Shown here piece after piece: positions 49,160 through 60,145 of a stretch of 64,000 nt of DNA. The translations under genes were made by a program, and so were the position numbers. How positions within the stretch are numbered: position 1 is the first letter of the stretch; every line of letters begins with the position of its first letter. Under the pieces are notes generated by a model. It was given only the letters and a program-made list of their open reading frames with translations. It searched no databases and was not told where the DNA came from. Location: contig NC_016472.1 of the NCBI RefSeq assembly GCF_000226095.1, positions 3,348,001 through 3,412,000 on the forward strand, given 5' to 3'. The DNA comes from Thermothelomyces thermophilus ATCC 42464 (taxonomy: Eukaryota > Ascomycota > Sordariomycetes > Sordariales > Chaetomiaceae).

Positions 49160-51062
49160 TCACCACAACACTAACGAAAAATCACAACTCATTCTGCACG
49201 GCTTCCACGGCCCCAACTTCATCACCTACAACGCCTCGACGCGCTCTATCATCTCCAGCATCCCCTGCGGCGGCGCACACCGTCCCTTTACCACCATCGC
49301 GTGCCCTCACGACCCGGGCCAGATGCGCTTCGTCTTCTCCAAGGCGGGCGAGCTGCGCATCGTCTCGCAGAGTGCCGAGGGCGAGAGGGTGCTGCGGGCC
49401 GGGGGCCACGGGAGGGAGATCAAGAGTGTGTCCGCCGTGTCGTTCTCTCTCCCATCCGCGTCCGCGGGGGCGGGAAACCAAGTCTCAGAAGAGGGACAGG
49501 AGGGAGGGGAACCGGAACCGAGAGAAGAGCTGATCGCCACGGCAGCCGAGGACACCACGATCCGCATCTGGCGGCACCACCGCCTCGCCGGCCCTAACGA
49601 GCACGGCGAGCACAACGAGCACAACGACGACGACAAAGACGATGTCTATCCCGCGCAAAACCCGTCCTCCCAACTGACCTGCCTCGCCGTCCTCCAGGGC
49701 CACTCCGCGGGCATCCAGGCCCTCCGCTTCGCCAACGGCGGCTCGCACCTCGTCAGCAGCGCCGGCAGCGAGGAGCTCTTCGTCTGGCGCGTCTCGCGCA
49801 TCCGGTCGAGCGCGTTCGACGCCCTGGCCGTCGTGCGCGAGGCGGCGTGGGGCGACGACGATGCCCACGGCAGGTCGCCCGACAAGGACCTGAGGATCGT
49901 CGACTTTGACGTCGCTTCCTACTCCCCGTCGTCGTCGTCATCGTGGCCGTCCTCGGACGCCCACGCAGGCGCGAGAGGGGAGTCGAACAGCAACGAGCCG
50001 ACCACGTCGCCGCTCTTGTTGATCACCATGGCCCTGTCGGACTCCAGCGTGCGCAGCTACGTCTACCGCTGCTGCCCCCCGGAGGACGGCAGCGCCAAGG
50101 CAACGGACGACGAGTCGTCCGCTGCTTCTGCTTCTGCTGCTACTGCTGCTGCTGCTGCTGCTGCTGCTTCGCCCCCGCGGGGCCGTTTCAGCTTGCTGGC
50201 GACCGGTCGGTACACGGGCGCCTGTCCGACACAGGTCCGGCACCTGAGGGTGGGCAAGACCTGGGTCGGCGGCGCCGGGGAAGCAGAGACAGAGACCGAG
50301 ACAGAGACAGTGGCGGAGCCGGAGCCGGAGCTGCACGTGCTGACGGCGTTTACGGACGGGCACGTGGCCGTGTGGAAGAAGGAGAAGAAGAAGAAGAATC
50401 AGAATCCGACGGCAGCCTCCTCCGGTGGGGCGGTCAGCAGCAGCAGCAGCAGCAGCAGCAGTAGCAGCGAGTTTTGCCTGGCGCTGGTGGTGCGGCTGCA
50501 CCAGAGCAGCATCAAGAGCCTGGACCTGTCATCGTCGTCATGGTCGTCGTGGTGGTGGTGGTCGTCGTCGTCGACGACGAGCCGCCGCCGCCGCTGCTGG
50601 CTGGTGGCCACGGGCGGCGACGACAACGCGCTCGGCCTGACGGAGCTCGCGTGGGACGCGGCAGGAGCGGCAGAAGCGGGGTACGTCGTGCGCGCGAGGT
50701 ACCGGGTCCGGGACGCGCACGCGGCCGCCGTCACGGGGCTTGCCCTGGTCGGCGGCAACCCCGAACACGGCGTGGTCGAGATCGCCACCGTCAGCAACGA
50801 CCAGCGCGTGAAGCTCTGGAGGGCGGAGAGGAGGAGGGAGAAGGAGGAGGAGGAGGAGGAGGAGGAGGAGGAGAAGGAGGTCGGCGACGACCCCGCCGGC
50901 GGGATGCGGGTCGCTCTGCTGCAGAACAGGTACAGCTCTGTGGCGGACGCTGGCGATCTGGAGCTGGTGGCACCCGGAAAACTTATGGTTGGCGGCGTCG
51001 GCATGGAGTTGTGGGATATATCGTGTCCGGGAGGTGCGACAGGGATGAATCGTTGTGTATAA
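46654..51062 (+). CDS. RTT10: WD-repeat protein, WDR6 / Rtt10 (Trm734) type
   Basis: Large beta-propeller protein; yeast Rtt10/Trm734 partners the Trm7 2'-O-methyltransferase for tRNA wobble position 34. The main exon runs 46797-51062 (about 1421 residues), opening RVVTRLEHSYALSPVTALAF. WD-type strands recur: LKVYDSQTC, EIIVWKYHHH, LFVFTGHEGSVFGVCISPE, LLASCSDDRTVRVWDI, IATAAEDTTIRIWRHHR, LQGHSAGIQALRFANGGSHL, EIATVSNDQRVKLWRAE, ending MELWDISCPGG. The first exon is uncertain: a 12-base exon ATGGCGCAAAAG (46654-46665) with a GTATGA donor joins in phase to the acceptor at 46796. Longer than yeast homologues because of low-complexity inserts: Asp-Pro repeats (47162-47195), Gly/Asp, poly-Ser, poly-Ala and a Glu run. 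Confidence 0.88.
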
Positions 51063-51389
51063 CACAACAACAGTAGGACCAATGTTTGAAAACGAGATAA
51101 GAGAGCTAGCTGCATGAAATACGATTTTTCTTCTTCTCTTTGTTCTCAAGTAGCCATCAGTATACTATTGCCGTGATAGCTTGGATCCGTCCTCCCGTTT
51201 CTACCACACACTCCCGCTAATCCCGCTAACCGTTGAAACCAAGATACATACACGCAATGATTATTTCGAGCAGCCCCATAAACCATAGACCGCCCCTTCC
51301 CCCCCTGCCCCCCCCCCCCAAAATAACACTTTCTCTCTCTAGCCAAGCTCGAGAGTATCACGCAGGAAGAACCAGGAAGATCAGAATGC
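51063..51389. other. Short convergent intergenic region
   Basis: Lies between the stop codons of the WDR6-type gene (+) and KMT6 (-). A C-rich run is at 51298-51319. No gene. Confidence 0.6.
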
Positions 51390-51803
51390 CTACTCCTCAT
51401 CATCCCGGTATCGCAGCGGCTTCTGTCTCTTGCGGGCCGACCGATCCACCACGTCGTCGTCCTCCTCCTCCCCGCCGGTGTGCCCGGCGCGGCTACCCCG
51501 CCTGCTCCCCCTGCTCCCCCTGCTCCCGGCCGTCGATGCGGCGTCGTCGATAGGCTGGAACGTATCATGCCTGTATGGCCCCGACGCAGCAGCGAGGCTG
51601 CTGCTGCTGATGCTCGCGTCTTCCGCCTCTTCTACCTCGGCGACCTTGCGCTTCTTTCGCGTCCCCCCCGAGCCGGGGGGAGCCTTGCCGTGGGATCCGC
51701 TCTGGGGCGTAGACACGGCCGCGTTCCTCTCTGGCCTCCCTGGGGTGGACCCGGCAGCCTGCACGGCGGCCTTCTTTGGGGTAGACCTGTCCGCCTCATT
51801 GTT

Positions 51804-51851
<48 letters not shown>

Positions 51852-54800
51852 GGAGCTGTTGTTCTGGCCGGCCTGGGCAGGCGTCTTGGGCCCTGGCTTT
51901 TGCGCTCCGGGCGGCCGATGCTTGGGCTTGCGGCCGGCGCCGGGCCGGGCACCGCCGCGCTTGGATACTTTCTTGACGGGCTCGGCGGGCGCGGCGGAGC
52001 CGGGGTCGGACGCGGAGAAGCTCTGGGTGGGGTTCAGCATGGCTGAGTAGGAACGTTTGAGCGAGCGGCGGCGGGTGGGCGTGGCAGGAAGAGCGCCCTC
52101 GCCGTTCGCGGCGCCGCTCTCGTTGCGCAGTTGCGAGCCCGGACTGACCTCGTCGGCGGCCTCGGCCGGGACGGGCGGCTGTGGCTGCTTCTTCTTGCGG
52201 CCGGCCCCGGGCCGTCTACCGCCGCGCTTCTTGCGGCGCTTCGGCCCCGGCTCTCCCCATTCGTCGCCCACGTCGTCGTCGTCGTCCTCTATTACGGGCA
52301 CTTCGCCGAACCAGGGATCATCGTCATCACTGCGGCCGTCAGGTGCGAAATTGACCCCCTCCCCGTTCGCTTTGGACGTTGTCTTGCGGGCAGTGGCCCG
52401 CTGCGCGCCGCCCTTCCGCTTCTGTCCCGCGTTGCTCTTGTTGCTCTCCCCCGCTTTCTCGTTGCTCCTCTCGACGAGCTTCTTGGTGAGGTTGGGGAAG
52501 TTGTCGCCATAGTTGAAGAACAGCTCCTCGCCGGCCTTGATGTCTCGGAGGGCCAAGAACTTGATCCGGTACTCGTGGTTGACGTACATGATCCTGGGCA
52601 TGATGTTGCAGTTCCCAGAAGCGTGATTGATGTAGCGGCTAAGGTTGCCGTACATGGCAGCATCCACCCAGATACCCTCTTGTTCGAGCAGGGTGAAGAG
52701 GTACGAGACCTTGTTCTCTTCGTCAAAGACATTGCCTCGACGGTGCTCGCGCCGCACACCCTCGTCGTGGCTGATGAGCTCGCCGGTGTATTCGATGACG
52801 AACTCGTCTTGCGCTATGTCCTCGGCGGCAAAGAGGCCATAGCCGCAGGCCTCGAGCTGGGACTTGCCGAGTACGACCGCCTTCGAAGCTCCCCGCTGCA
52901 AGGCGACGTTCTGACAGCCCGTCGAGTGAAGCTGTTCGTCGTATGCGTTCTCGGGGTCGGCTCTCTCCTTTGCGCCGCAGCCGCGGCAGAGCACGGGATC
53001 GCATTCGCGGTTCAGCTGGACGCAGATGCACGGCCTCCCTTCCTTCTGCCGCTGGAGACAAGTCTTGCCAGAGGAGTGGCAGGCGCATCCCGTGAACTTG
53101 AGCGGGCACTCCTCCGCCGTGCAGAGACAGAAACGCTCGCAGAGCACCGGGTGGGAACCTGCCGAAGCGCAAGGGCACCCGTTCGCGGCGGTACAAGGGC
53201 CGTCGTGATGGCACGGGGCAAAGAGTTCGCGCACCGCGTGTTCGTGGGTGATGGTCGCATCCTGCCAGTCGCCGATGAGCTGTTTCTTCTTGCGATCGTA
53301 CCACGGTACCGGCTTGGGCTTCGGCGGCTCGGAAGGTAGCTCGACGGGAGGCAGGGTCAGGTCCAGCTCCTGGAGCTTGCGGTGGACGTCCCAGCAATAG
53401 CGGCCGAGGATAGCGCCGACAAGGCACTGAGCCTTGAGAGACGAGCTGTGCCCGATTGCCGCGAACGTCCACTCTAGCACGCCGATGTCGTTTTCGGACC
53501 ACGGCTCGACCTCTTGATCAGGGTGACCGGTATTGTAGCTCCGGTAGCATTGGTTCCTGCACGGCTGATGCGTCGGCCTGTTCGCGGCGGCGCCGTTCAT
53601 CTGGCTGGCCCTTTGGGCCTCGAGCTGCGAAGCCCATTTGCGCCTGAGGGTCGGCGCGAGCCCTCCTATCTCCTCGAGCGAGAAGCACCGTTTCTGGTTG
53701 TCTCGCTCGATCTCGCCATGCTCGCAGTCGTGGCTAAAGCAGATGAGACAGCCGAGGGTGGAGTAGCTCCCCAGCGATTCCACCGTCTTCTGCATCAGGG
53801 CCTCGTCGCGAGGCTTTTGCGAGCTCGGCCCGTCCTTTGCTCTCTTGTTGTCCAGGATGGGCTCGACAGACCTGTCGAGCATCAGAATGTCGCGCAGCGC
53901 TACACGCCTCAGGCTCCGCTTGTCGTTGAAGACGCGGTCAAAGGCTTCGGTAAAGAGCTTGGCCCCCCTTACCGCGTGCGGCGAGCCAATGTCCTCGCTG
54001 TGTGTGTCGAGCAGGTTGGACTTTTGCTGCGGCGTGATGGCGTCTTCGTTCTGCGGCTGGTTCGCCATGTAACGGATCAGCGTGGACTTTGTGCAGCCGT
54101 CGATGGCCAGCTTGCGGAGCCATGGCTCCAGGTAGGGGGCAAGGGTCGCCGCGTATTCGTTCTGCGCCCTCTTTGCCAGTTTTTGGGCCCGGTTCTGGAT
54201 CTGGAAACCGGACTTGGTGTCGAGATTCTCTAGATCCCTGAGCCAGTTGCTGTACTTGATCTCCTCCTCCGAGTTGGGATCGACGTCACGAAGATGGGGG
54301 ACAAAGTTTAACATTGAGTTCGGCGCAAGAATGTTTTTGCGAATCTCTACGTGGTGAAACCTGTAAGGTGGGACGGGCTCTCGATCCGGCTTGATGCAGA
54401 CGACAGGGCACAAGACGCGGCGCCCGCTGCTCTTTGTCTTGCCGTGCTCTCCGCTGTGTTGCTGCTGAGAGGGTTAGCGCTAACCTTGACGATCCGAGCC
54501 TTCACCGCTTGAGCCGCAACTCGCCTTGAACTTTACTGCCATGGTCTCTACCCCCTGAGGCGCGGAAGCGCTGCTGTCAAGCGCGATCGAACGCATGTCC
54601 GCAAAGTCGTCGGAGTCACTGAGATGCCTGGGCCGGCGCGCCTTTTTCTCGGCCTCCTCGAGGACGAACTCGACGAGCCGGGCATGGCCTTGAGCGACTT
54701 GCTCCGAGAGTTCGGCAAGGGCGCTCGCTATCTTGTCGACCGTCCATTCCGTCTCCTTTGGCGTCTGAGTGCCAGGTGTTTGGTGGCCCTTAGAGGGCTG

Positions 54801-55208
54801 GTTCGGCAGTTGCGGGGTATGCGGCTGTTGTTGGGCGGCGGACTGGACGCTAGGGGGAGGAGACTGCGAGTCTCGAATCTCGTCTCGCGCGGAGAGGCGC
54901 GCGTCTCGTGGCGGAGCGCTATCGTTCGCTTGTGCTTGTCTTCCCGCAGGCGGCGCATTGGGAGCCCGTTTCTGCGACGCAGCGGACTGCGGGCTTTGTG
55001 CTCTGCCCGGCTTCGCAGCCGACGGGGAATTACGCGGTTGTGTGTTCGAAGCCGAGATGGATGACCGTCGTGCGGGAATGGAGTCGCCGTTCGTAGAATC
55101 GACCGAGACAGTATGGGCCGCTGCGACAACGACCTCGTCTGCAGCAGAAGTGTCGCTGGGCGATGTGTCCATGGTCAAATCGACCACAACGCCCACGGCG
55201 GGGGACAT
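51390..55208 (-). CDS. KMT6: Histone H3K27 methyltransferase, PRC2 catalytic subunit (KMT6/EZH2)
   Basis: Writes H3K27me3 in facultative heterochromatin; called SET-7 in Neurospora. Exons: 55208-54537 and 54464-51390, about 1248 residues. The start MSPAVGVVVDLTMDTSP is the first ATG; the open frame continues upstream without one. The intron (GCA|GTAAAG ... GCTAACCCTCTCAG) is chosen because it is the only phase-0 pair with a good branch site. FHHVEIRKNILAPNSMLNF opens the conserved part. The CXC domain lies at about 645-730 (HDGPCTAANGCPCASAG, CPLKFTGCACHSSGKTC, CDPVLCRGCG). The SET domain lies at about 755-880 (GYGLFAAEDIAQDEFVIEYT, YINHASGNCNIMPRI, GEELFFNYGDNF). A long C-terminal tail follows with two AT-hook-like motifs (RGGRRPGAGRKKK ~970, RGGARPGAGRKPK ~1062) and a poly-Asn run (~1096-1115). 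Confidence 0.95.
51800..51852. repeat. (GTT)n microsatellite encoding poly-Asn in KMT6
   Basis: About 18 GTT units on the plus strand, read as AAC (Asn) codons in the KMT6 C-terminal tail. Confidence 0.95.
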
Positions 55209-56745
55209 GGTCCTTTTGGCATATCCAGTTACTCTCTGTTCTTTCTCATCTGCACTTTGCAAACAATATGATCCCTCTTTGCTTTAGGGGTTATCGTCAA
55301 CGTTTCCAACCAATTATTTTTTTTCCCTCTCCTTTTCCTCGGTCCTTCCTTGATATCAAGGATTCGAATCAACGGAGGATGCCTCTATCGACGGAGGTAG
55401 CGTTGGGAACTGGACGGTAATTTATGCGTCGGCGGCACTGTTTCCGCGCATGGCTCCGAATTGGGCGTTGAGGCAATCCCCCCAAGTCTGCGGTCGGTGG
55501 TCGGTGGTCGGTGGTCGGCGGACGGCGGTTGTGGTCAGGAGCTGGGGGTAGCGCCGTGGGTTGCGGATGTACAAGAGATCGCCGTGATCCTCAATCGCAA
55601 CCGAGACGCGGTGCTGCAGGGACGCGATTTCTTGGCTCGATGAGGTGAGCTGCTTTGAGAACGCCCGTGCACAGACCTTCGCTGAGGCTGCTGATTCGCT
55701 CAGATTTACTCCCACCTGCAAGTACTCCGTAATTACTTGTAGCCCTAGAGTACTCCATAAGTTTGAATGACGCAGCAATGGTTATTGCAATGCCTGTGCT
55801 ATGCGTGGAGATGGTATACATGTTCCGGCAGCCCGATAAGATCCTCAAGATTTCGTGTGAGTACATACTTGTTTGACAATCATCATCTGCCGAAGTCGTT
55901 AGAACTATACCACAGTATCCATTGATCATGGGAGCTGATCTAGAACGGCTGCGCAAGCACTATAACATCATGTAGTATCTGCTCCGTAGAGCTGTGAGTA
56001 ACCTAATAACGTGCTAGACTGTGTGCGGTGTGCGACAATCCACGTTCGGTAGTAGTAGTATGATTAGCTCTAGGAGCATAACTATATTTTGTCACACAAC
56101 AAAACCAAAACATCTACCTAAGAATTCTGGCCAAGGAAAACGAAACTTGACTTTCGTACCGATGGTGAAGCGTGCACTAGAAGAATCAAAGATGTAACCA
56201 TTCCCTTCAAACTTCATCGGTGGCTCGATGTTTAGAGTGCACATCCATGTCACCGACCTCTCCAGGCTGCTACAAACCCACTAGTACACGTGTTAGGCTC
56301 CGTTTCTGCGAGATGCCCCACTGGGACAGCCCACCTGGGACAGAGATCTGGTTGCACGGCGACGTCATTCCACTGGCTTGTCGCATTAAAGAAGACCAGC
56401 TACCGCCCAATCCATCAGCTCGGCATGAGGTTAGGTTTGTCCTGTCGCAGCCGTGACGCCTACTCTCGCCTTTCGTCTTGAGAACCTTTCTGACGGCCGT
56501 TGAGCTTTTTCGGAACCGCACACCGCTACCTACTTTCCGTAACCTCTTCTCACGCGTGCAATTGAACCGACACATCCCCAACGCCACCTTTTTTTGCCCT
56601 TGATATCTCGCCGCACAGCAGCAGCAGCAACAATAACAACAACAACAATAATAAAAACAACAACAACAACACACCGGGACCAAGCCAACAAACAGCAACT
56701 GAGACACTCCGATATAGCTCCAGGCTCAACACTTGCGCGATCGCC
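55209..56745. promoter_or_regulatory. Divergent promoter region, KMT6 / PIL1
   Basis: 1.5 kb between two divergent starts. Holds GTCGGTGGTCGGTGGTCGG repeats (55496-55516), AGTACTCCGTAATTACT (55721-55737), and, just before PIL1, a CAA-rich, probably unstructured leader (56616-56673). No gene seen between. Confidence 0.45.
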
Positions 56746-58133
56746 ATGCATCGTACATATTCCATGCGCGCCACGAGGGCGCCAACCGCTTCCCAAATCC
56801 AGGTAAGGATATACTCTTCCCCATGCGACTGTCGATCCCGAGCTCGCTGACTCGATTGCCGCCTGGCAGAATCCGCCGCCGCCGCCATCGAGCACCAAGT
56901 CTGGCCGGCTTTTTGGCAAGGGAGGATTGGGTGAGTGCGGCCGCGCAAGACTCTTGCCCCGAAAATCTGAGACGTTTCTGGGCGGCGCACTCATGGTTGG
57001 GCGTTAACAGGAGGTTTAGGACATGCCCTCCGCCGGAACACCGCCGGCGCCTTTGGGCCCGAACTCGCCAAGAAGCTGTCGCAACTGGTCAAGATGGAGA
57101 AGAACGTGATGCGGAGTCTGGAATTGGTGGCCAAGGAGAGGATGGAGGTTGCCGTACGCACCATTCCCAAACTCGCACTGTTTGCTGCCGACCCGCTGAC
57201 CGAGACATGCTACAGCAACAACTGTCGCTCTGGGGCGAGGCTTGCGACGAAGATGTGTCGGACGTCACGGACAAGATCGGAGTGCTGCTCTACGAAATCG
57301 GCGAGCTGGAGGACCAATACGTCGATCGGTACGACCAGTACCGCGTTACCATGAAGAGCATCAGGAACATCGAGGCGTCAGTGCAGCCTAGCAGAGACAG
57401 TGAGTGGCCGCACCCCTTAGAGCTTTGGTCGGCTGGGGGGCCGGGGGTGCTAACAAGGCGGCCAGGGAAACAAAAGATCACGGACCAGATCGCGCAGCTG
57501 AAGTACAAGGAGCCCAACTCGCCCAAGATCGTCGTGCTCGAACAAGAGCTGGTCCGCGCCGAGGCCGAGTCTCTGGTCGCCGAAGCGCAACTATCCAACA
57601 TCACGCGGGAGAAGGTCAAGGCGGCATACGCATACCAGTTCGACGCCCTGCGCGAGCACTGCGAGAAGGTGGCCATCATTGCCGCGTACGGCAAGCACCT
57701 CCTGGAACTCATCGACGACACCCCCGTCACCCCCGGCGAGACCCGGCCGGCGTACGACGGCTACGAGGCCAGCAAGGCCATCATCCAGGACTGCGAGGAC
57801 GCGCTCACCAACTGGGTCGCGCAGAACGCCGCCGTGGCCCCGAAGCTCTCGACGAGGGCGCGCGCGCTGTCGCAGCGCCGCCGCAACAACATCAGGGCCC
57901 GCGCCGAAGGGCACCTGCCGGCCCACGGACACGACCTCTCGGCGCAGGATGCCCCGCTCAACGACCGGGACTCGTGGGCGGCGCCCGCCGGCCAGCACGA
58001 GTACGCCGAGGATGAGGCGGGCGCGGCCGAAGAGGATGATGACCTCGACGCGCCCAGCCACTCGGCTGTCGACACGGAAGCCGACCTGAACGGGGAGCGA
58101 CGCGGCCGGATTCATGAGCCGGTTGCGGCTTAA
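56746..58133 (+). CDS. PIL1: Eisosome core BAR-domain protein (PIL1/LSP1)
   Basis: Membrane-bending BAR protein that builds eisosomes under the plasma membrane. Five exons: 56746-56802, 56870-56930, 57020-57153, 57216-57399, 57466-58133; 367 residues. Highly conserved pieces in order: MHRTYSMRATRAPTASQIQ, NPPPPPSSTKSGRLFGKGGL, HALRRNTAGAFGPELAKKLS, QLVKMEKNVMRSLELVAKER, LSLWGEACDEDVSDVTDKIG, MKSIRNIEASVQPSRD, RKQKITDQIAQLKYKEPNSP, LVAEAQLSNITREKVKAAY. Exon 3 could also begin nine bases earlier (TTAACAG acceptor), adding GLG; the chosen site matches homologues better. Intron 4 (57400-57465) is a multiple of three with no stop. The acidic tail is typical. The SUR7-family gene at 44.2 kb works in the same membrane domain. 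Confidence 0.95.
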
Positions 58134-58812
58134 TTGTGATAAAAAAAGAAAATACTCCGCCGCTTATTGATTCGCCCTTCCTGCTTATCCTCTTTTTTTT
58201 TTTTTTTTTTTTTGCTCTCAATGTTCTTTTCTTTGGGAGGGACCTCTGTCGTATCGAGTCTTTCAACGTCGTGGGAACACAACTAGCGAATGACAGGCGT
58301 GGTTGGAGAAGAAATCAAGGATGAGCACTCTCTTTTTCTCAAGGGAAACGGTTGGATTCATCGCAGAAACGGGCTCTTCTCCTCATGAGCACCGCTGATG
58401 CGTAATTGGTAATTAATGACGGAACGGGGAAGGGATGGATTGATGATCTACGCACATGTGTATGTATGAACGTCCTCTCAGGTATCGGTATTGGCATGCA
58501 CCTATGTATATCGTGATCCACGGTGCCCCCTTCTTTTCTTGCCTCCTCGTGGCATTTATCTGACTTTATGGTCCCGTATCAATGAACTTTATCTTCTTGG
58601 AAGAGCCTGTCTTCCCACCCGTTTCGCTGATGGTATCTCACACCTGTCTCCTTTGTGAAACCCCTTTGAAAACCAAATCCAAGCCCGGTTTCACGCCCAC
58701 CACCCGCAAAAGAAGAAAACATGCAACATCGGAACCTACGCCGTAGAACCCCCCATTCCGACGGAACCACTCTCTCCCCATCCATCATCTCCAGCGACCG
58801 ACAACAGCGAAA
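58134..58812. other. Convergent intergenic region
   Basis: Between the ends of PIL1 (+) and NAA38 (-). A T-run of 21 bases lies at 58193-58213. No gene. Confidence 0.5.
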
Positions 58813-59425
58813 TCACACCACGCCCGCCGCACCGCTTTGGACCTCGCCCTCCCCCTCGCCTGGTGACGATGACGACGTCCCCCGTCCGAACTGCTGCTCG
58901 CCGATCCCCAGGACCTTGACCTTGCGCGCGGGCATCTGGCTGACAAATTCCTCAGCCTCGATCCGCGTGATGTACTTGCCGGGAATCACCACCAAGCCCA
59001 GGTACCGCGACGTCATGTCCAGCTTCACCTTGGCCTTGTCCTTCCCCTGGCCGCCGCCGCCTTCGTCGCCCGAGCCCGCCGCCGATGCCGCGGCCGCGGC
59101 GGCGGCATCCGAGACCTGCCGGGCTGACGGGTAGCGGTATTCGTAGGTGTGCTGGAGGATGATGTTGCTCTCCTGAGCGGGGCGGGGCGGGGGGTGTCTC
59201 TGAGTCAGTGAGGTCTTCTGATGAATGACGTGAATGAGTAGATCGGGGGGGGCGGGGTTGGGGGCTCACAGGGTCGGTGCATTTGAAGGTGCCCCAGAAC
59301 ATGCGGGAATCGGTCGTGGTGACGCGGAAGTTCTTGTTAAGGAGCGAGCGGAGGAAGCTCGCGGCTTCTTCTTTTTGTTGCTCCGAGAACCGCGACGGTG
59401 ATGGAGGGGAGTCGGAGGTGCTCAT
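58813..59425 (-). CDS. NAA38: NatC auxiliary subunit NAA38 (Sm-like, LSMD1/Mak31)
   Basis: Sm-fold subunit of the NatC N-terminal acetyltransferase. Exons: 59425-59270 and 59172-58813 (CCT|GTGAGC ... CTCAG|GAG, phase 0), 171 residues. The Sm1 part is FLRSLLNKNFRVTTTDSRMF then WGTFKCTDPESNIILQHTYE; the Sm2 part is SRYLGLVVIPGKYITRIEAE. An Ala/Gly-rich loop of about 25 residues separates the two, longer than in animal homologues, and the tail is Ser/Gly/Glu-rich. Divergent from RAD2 across 720 bases. Confidence 0.88.
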
Positions 59426-60145
59426 TTTGAGGGGTGGATGGTCCGATGAGGAGAGATGATCAGGTTTATGCTTTGTATGTACCAGTATTGAACCCTCATC
59501 ACTTGATCAGTGTATGGAAAAATTCAATCCACTTGCCATGGTATCGCGCACTTCAAGTCAGTCACACTCCTGGTAGTGGCTTGAATCCTGTGTTAATTAG
59601 GCGAGAGATACGTACCGTACTTAGCTGCTCGAAAGATGGATACACAGTATTCATACACAGTGCTTCATCAAGCATACAAAGCAGCACAAGGCGTGTGTTG
59701 GTGGGTAACCAAGCACGGATATGTAATCCGTACATACAGATTACTGCTGGGCTTGGAGGCAATACCTAGAAGCCAATCGATAGGCGCAAAGATAACGGAC
59801 CGGGCCAGGCAGCCGAGCATGGTCCAGTAACATGCAAGTATTCCATACTACGTCGAGTCATCGAGCAGGACGAAGGTGAACCAACTTCATCCCTCATCAG
59901 TGAATCGTTGAATTTTCCCAGGTTCCTGGTTTCGGGTATGAGAAACCGCTCTTAGAAGAGTTACCATGATTTTCTTCGAAAATACCTCCTAAACAAGCCG
60001 GAAGTTCTCGGTTCAAATGAAGGGCTCTGCTCCTTCCGCAAACCCGTTCCAGGGCACTCGACTGCCTGATCCTGCCGTGTGAATGAGGCCATTTAACTTG
60101 AATTCTCGGAAGAATCTCCTAGACCCTTTCCGCTGATACTCCGCC
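59426..60145. promoter_or_regulatory. Divergent promoter region, NAA38 / RAD2
   Basis: 720 bases between divergent starts, with ATGTAATCCGTACATACAGA at 59721-59740 and ACGTACCGTAC near 59610. Promoter function is inferred from position. Confidence 0.45.

Noticed and set aside
52131-53339. 402-codon plus-strand frame
   Set aside because: Antisense shadow of the KMT6 CXC/SET coding region.
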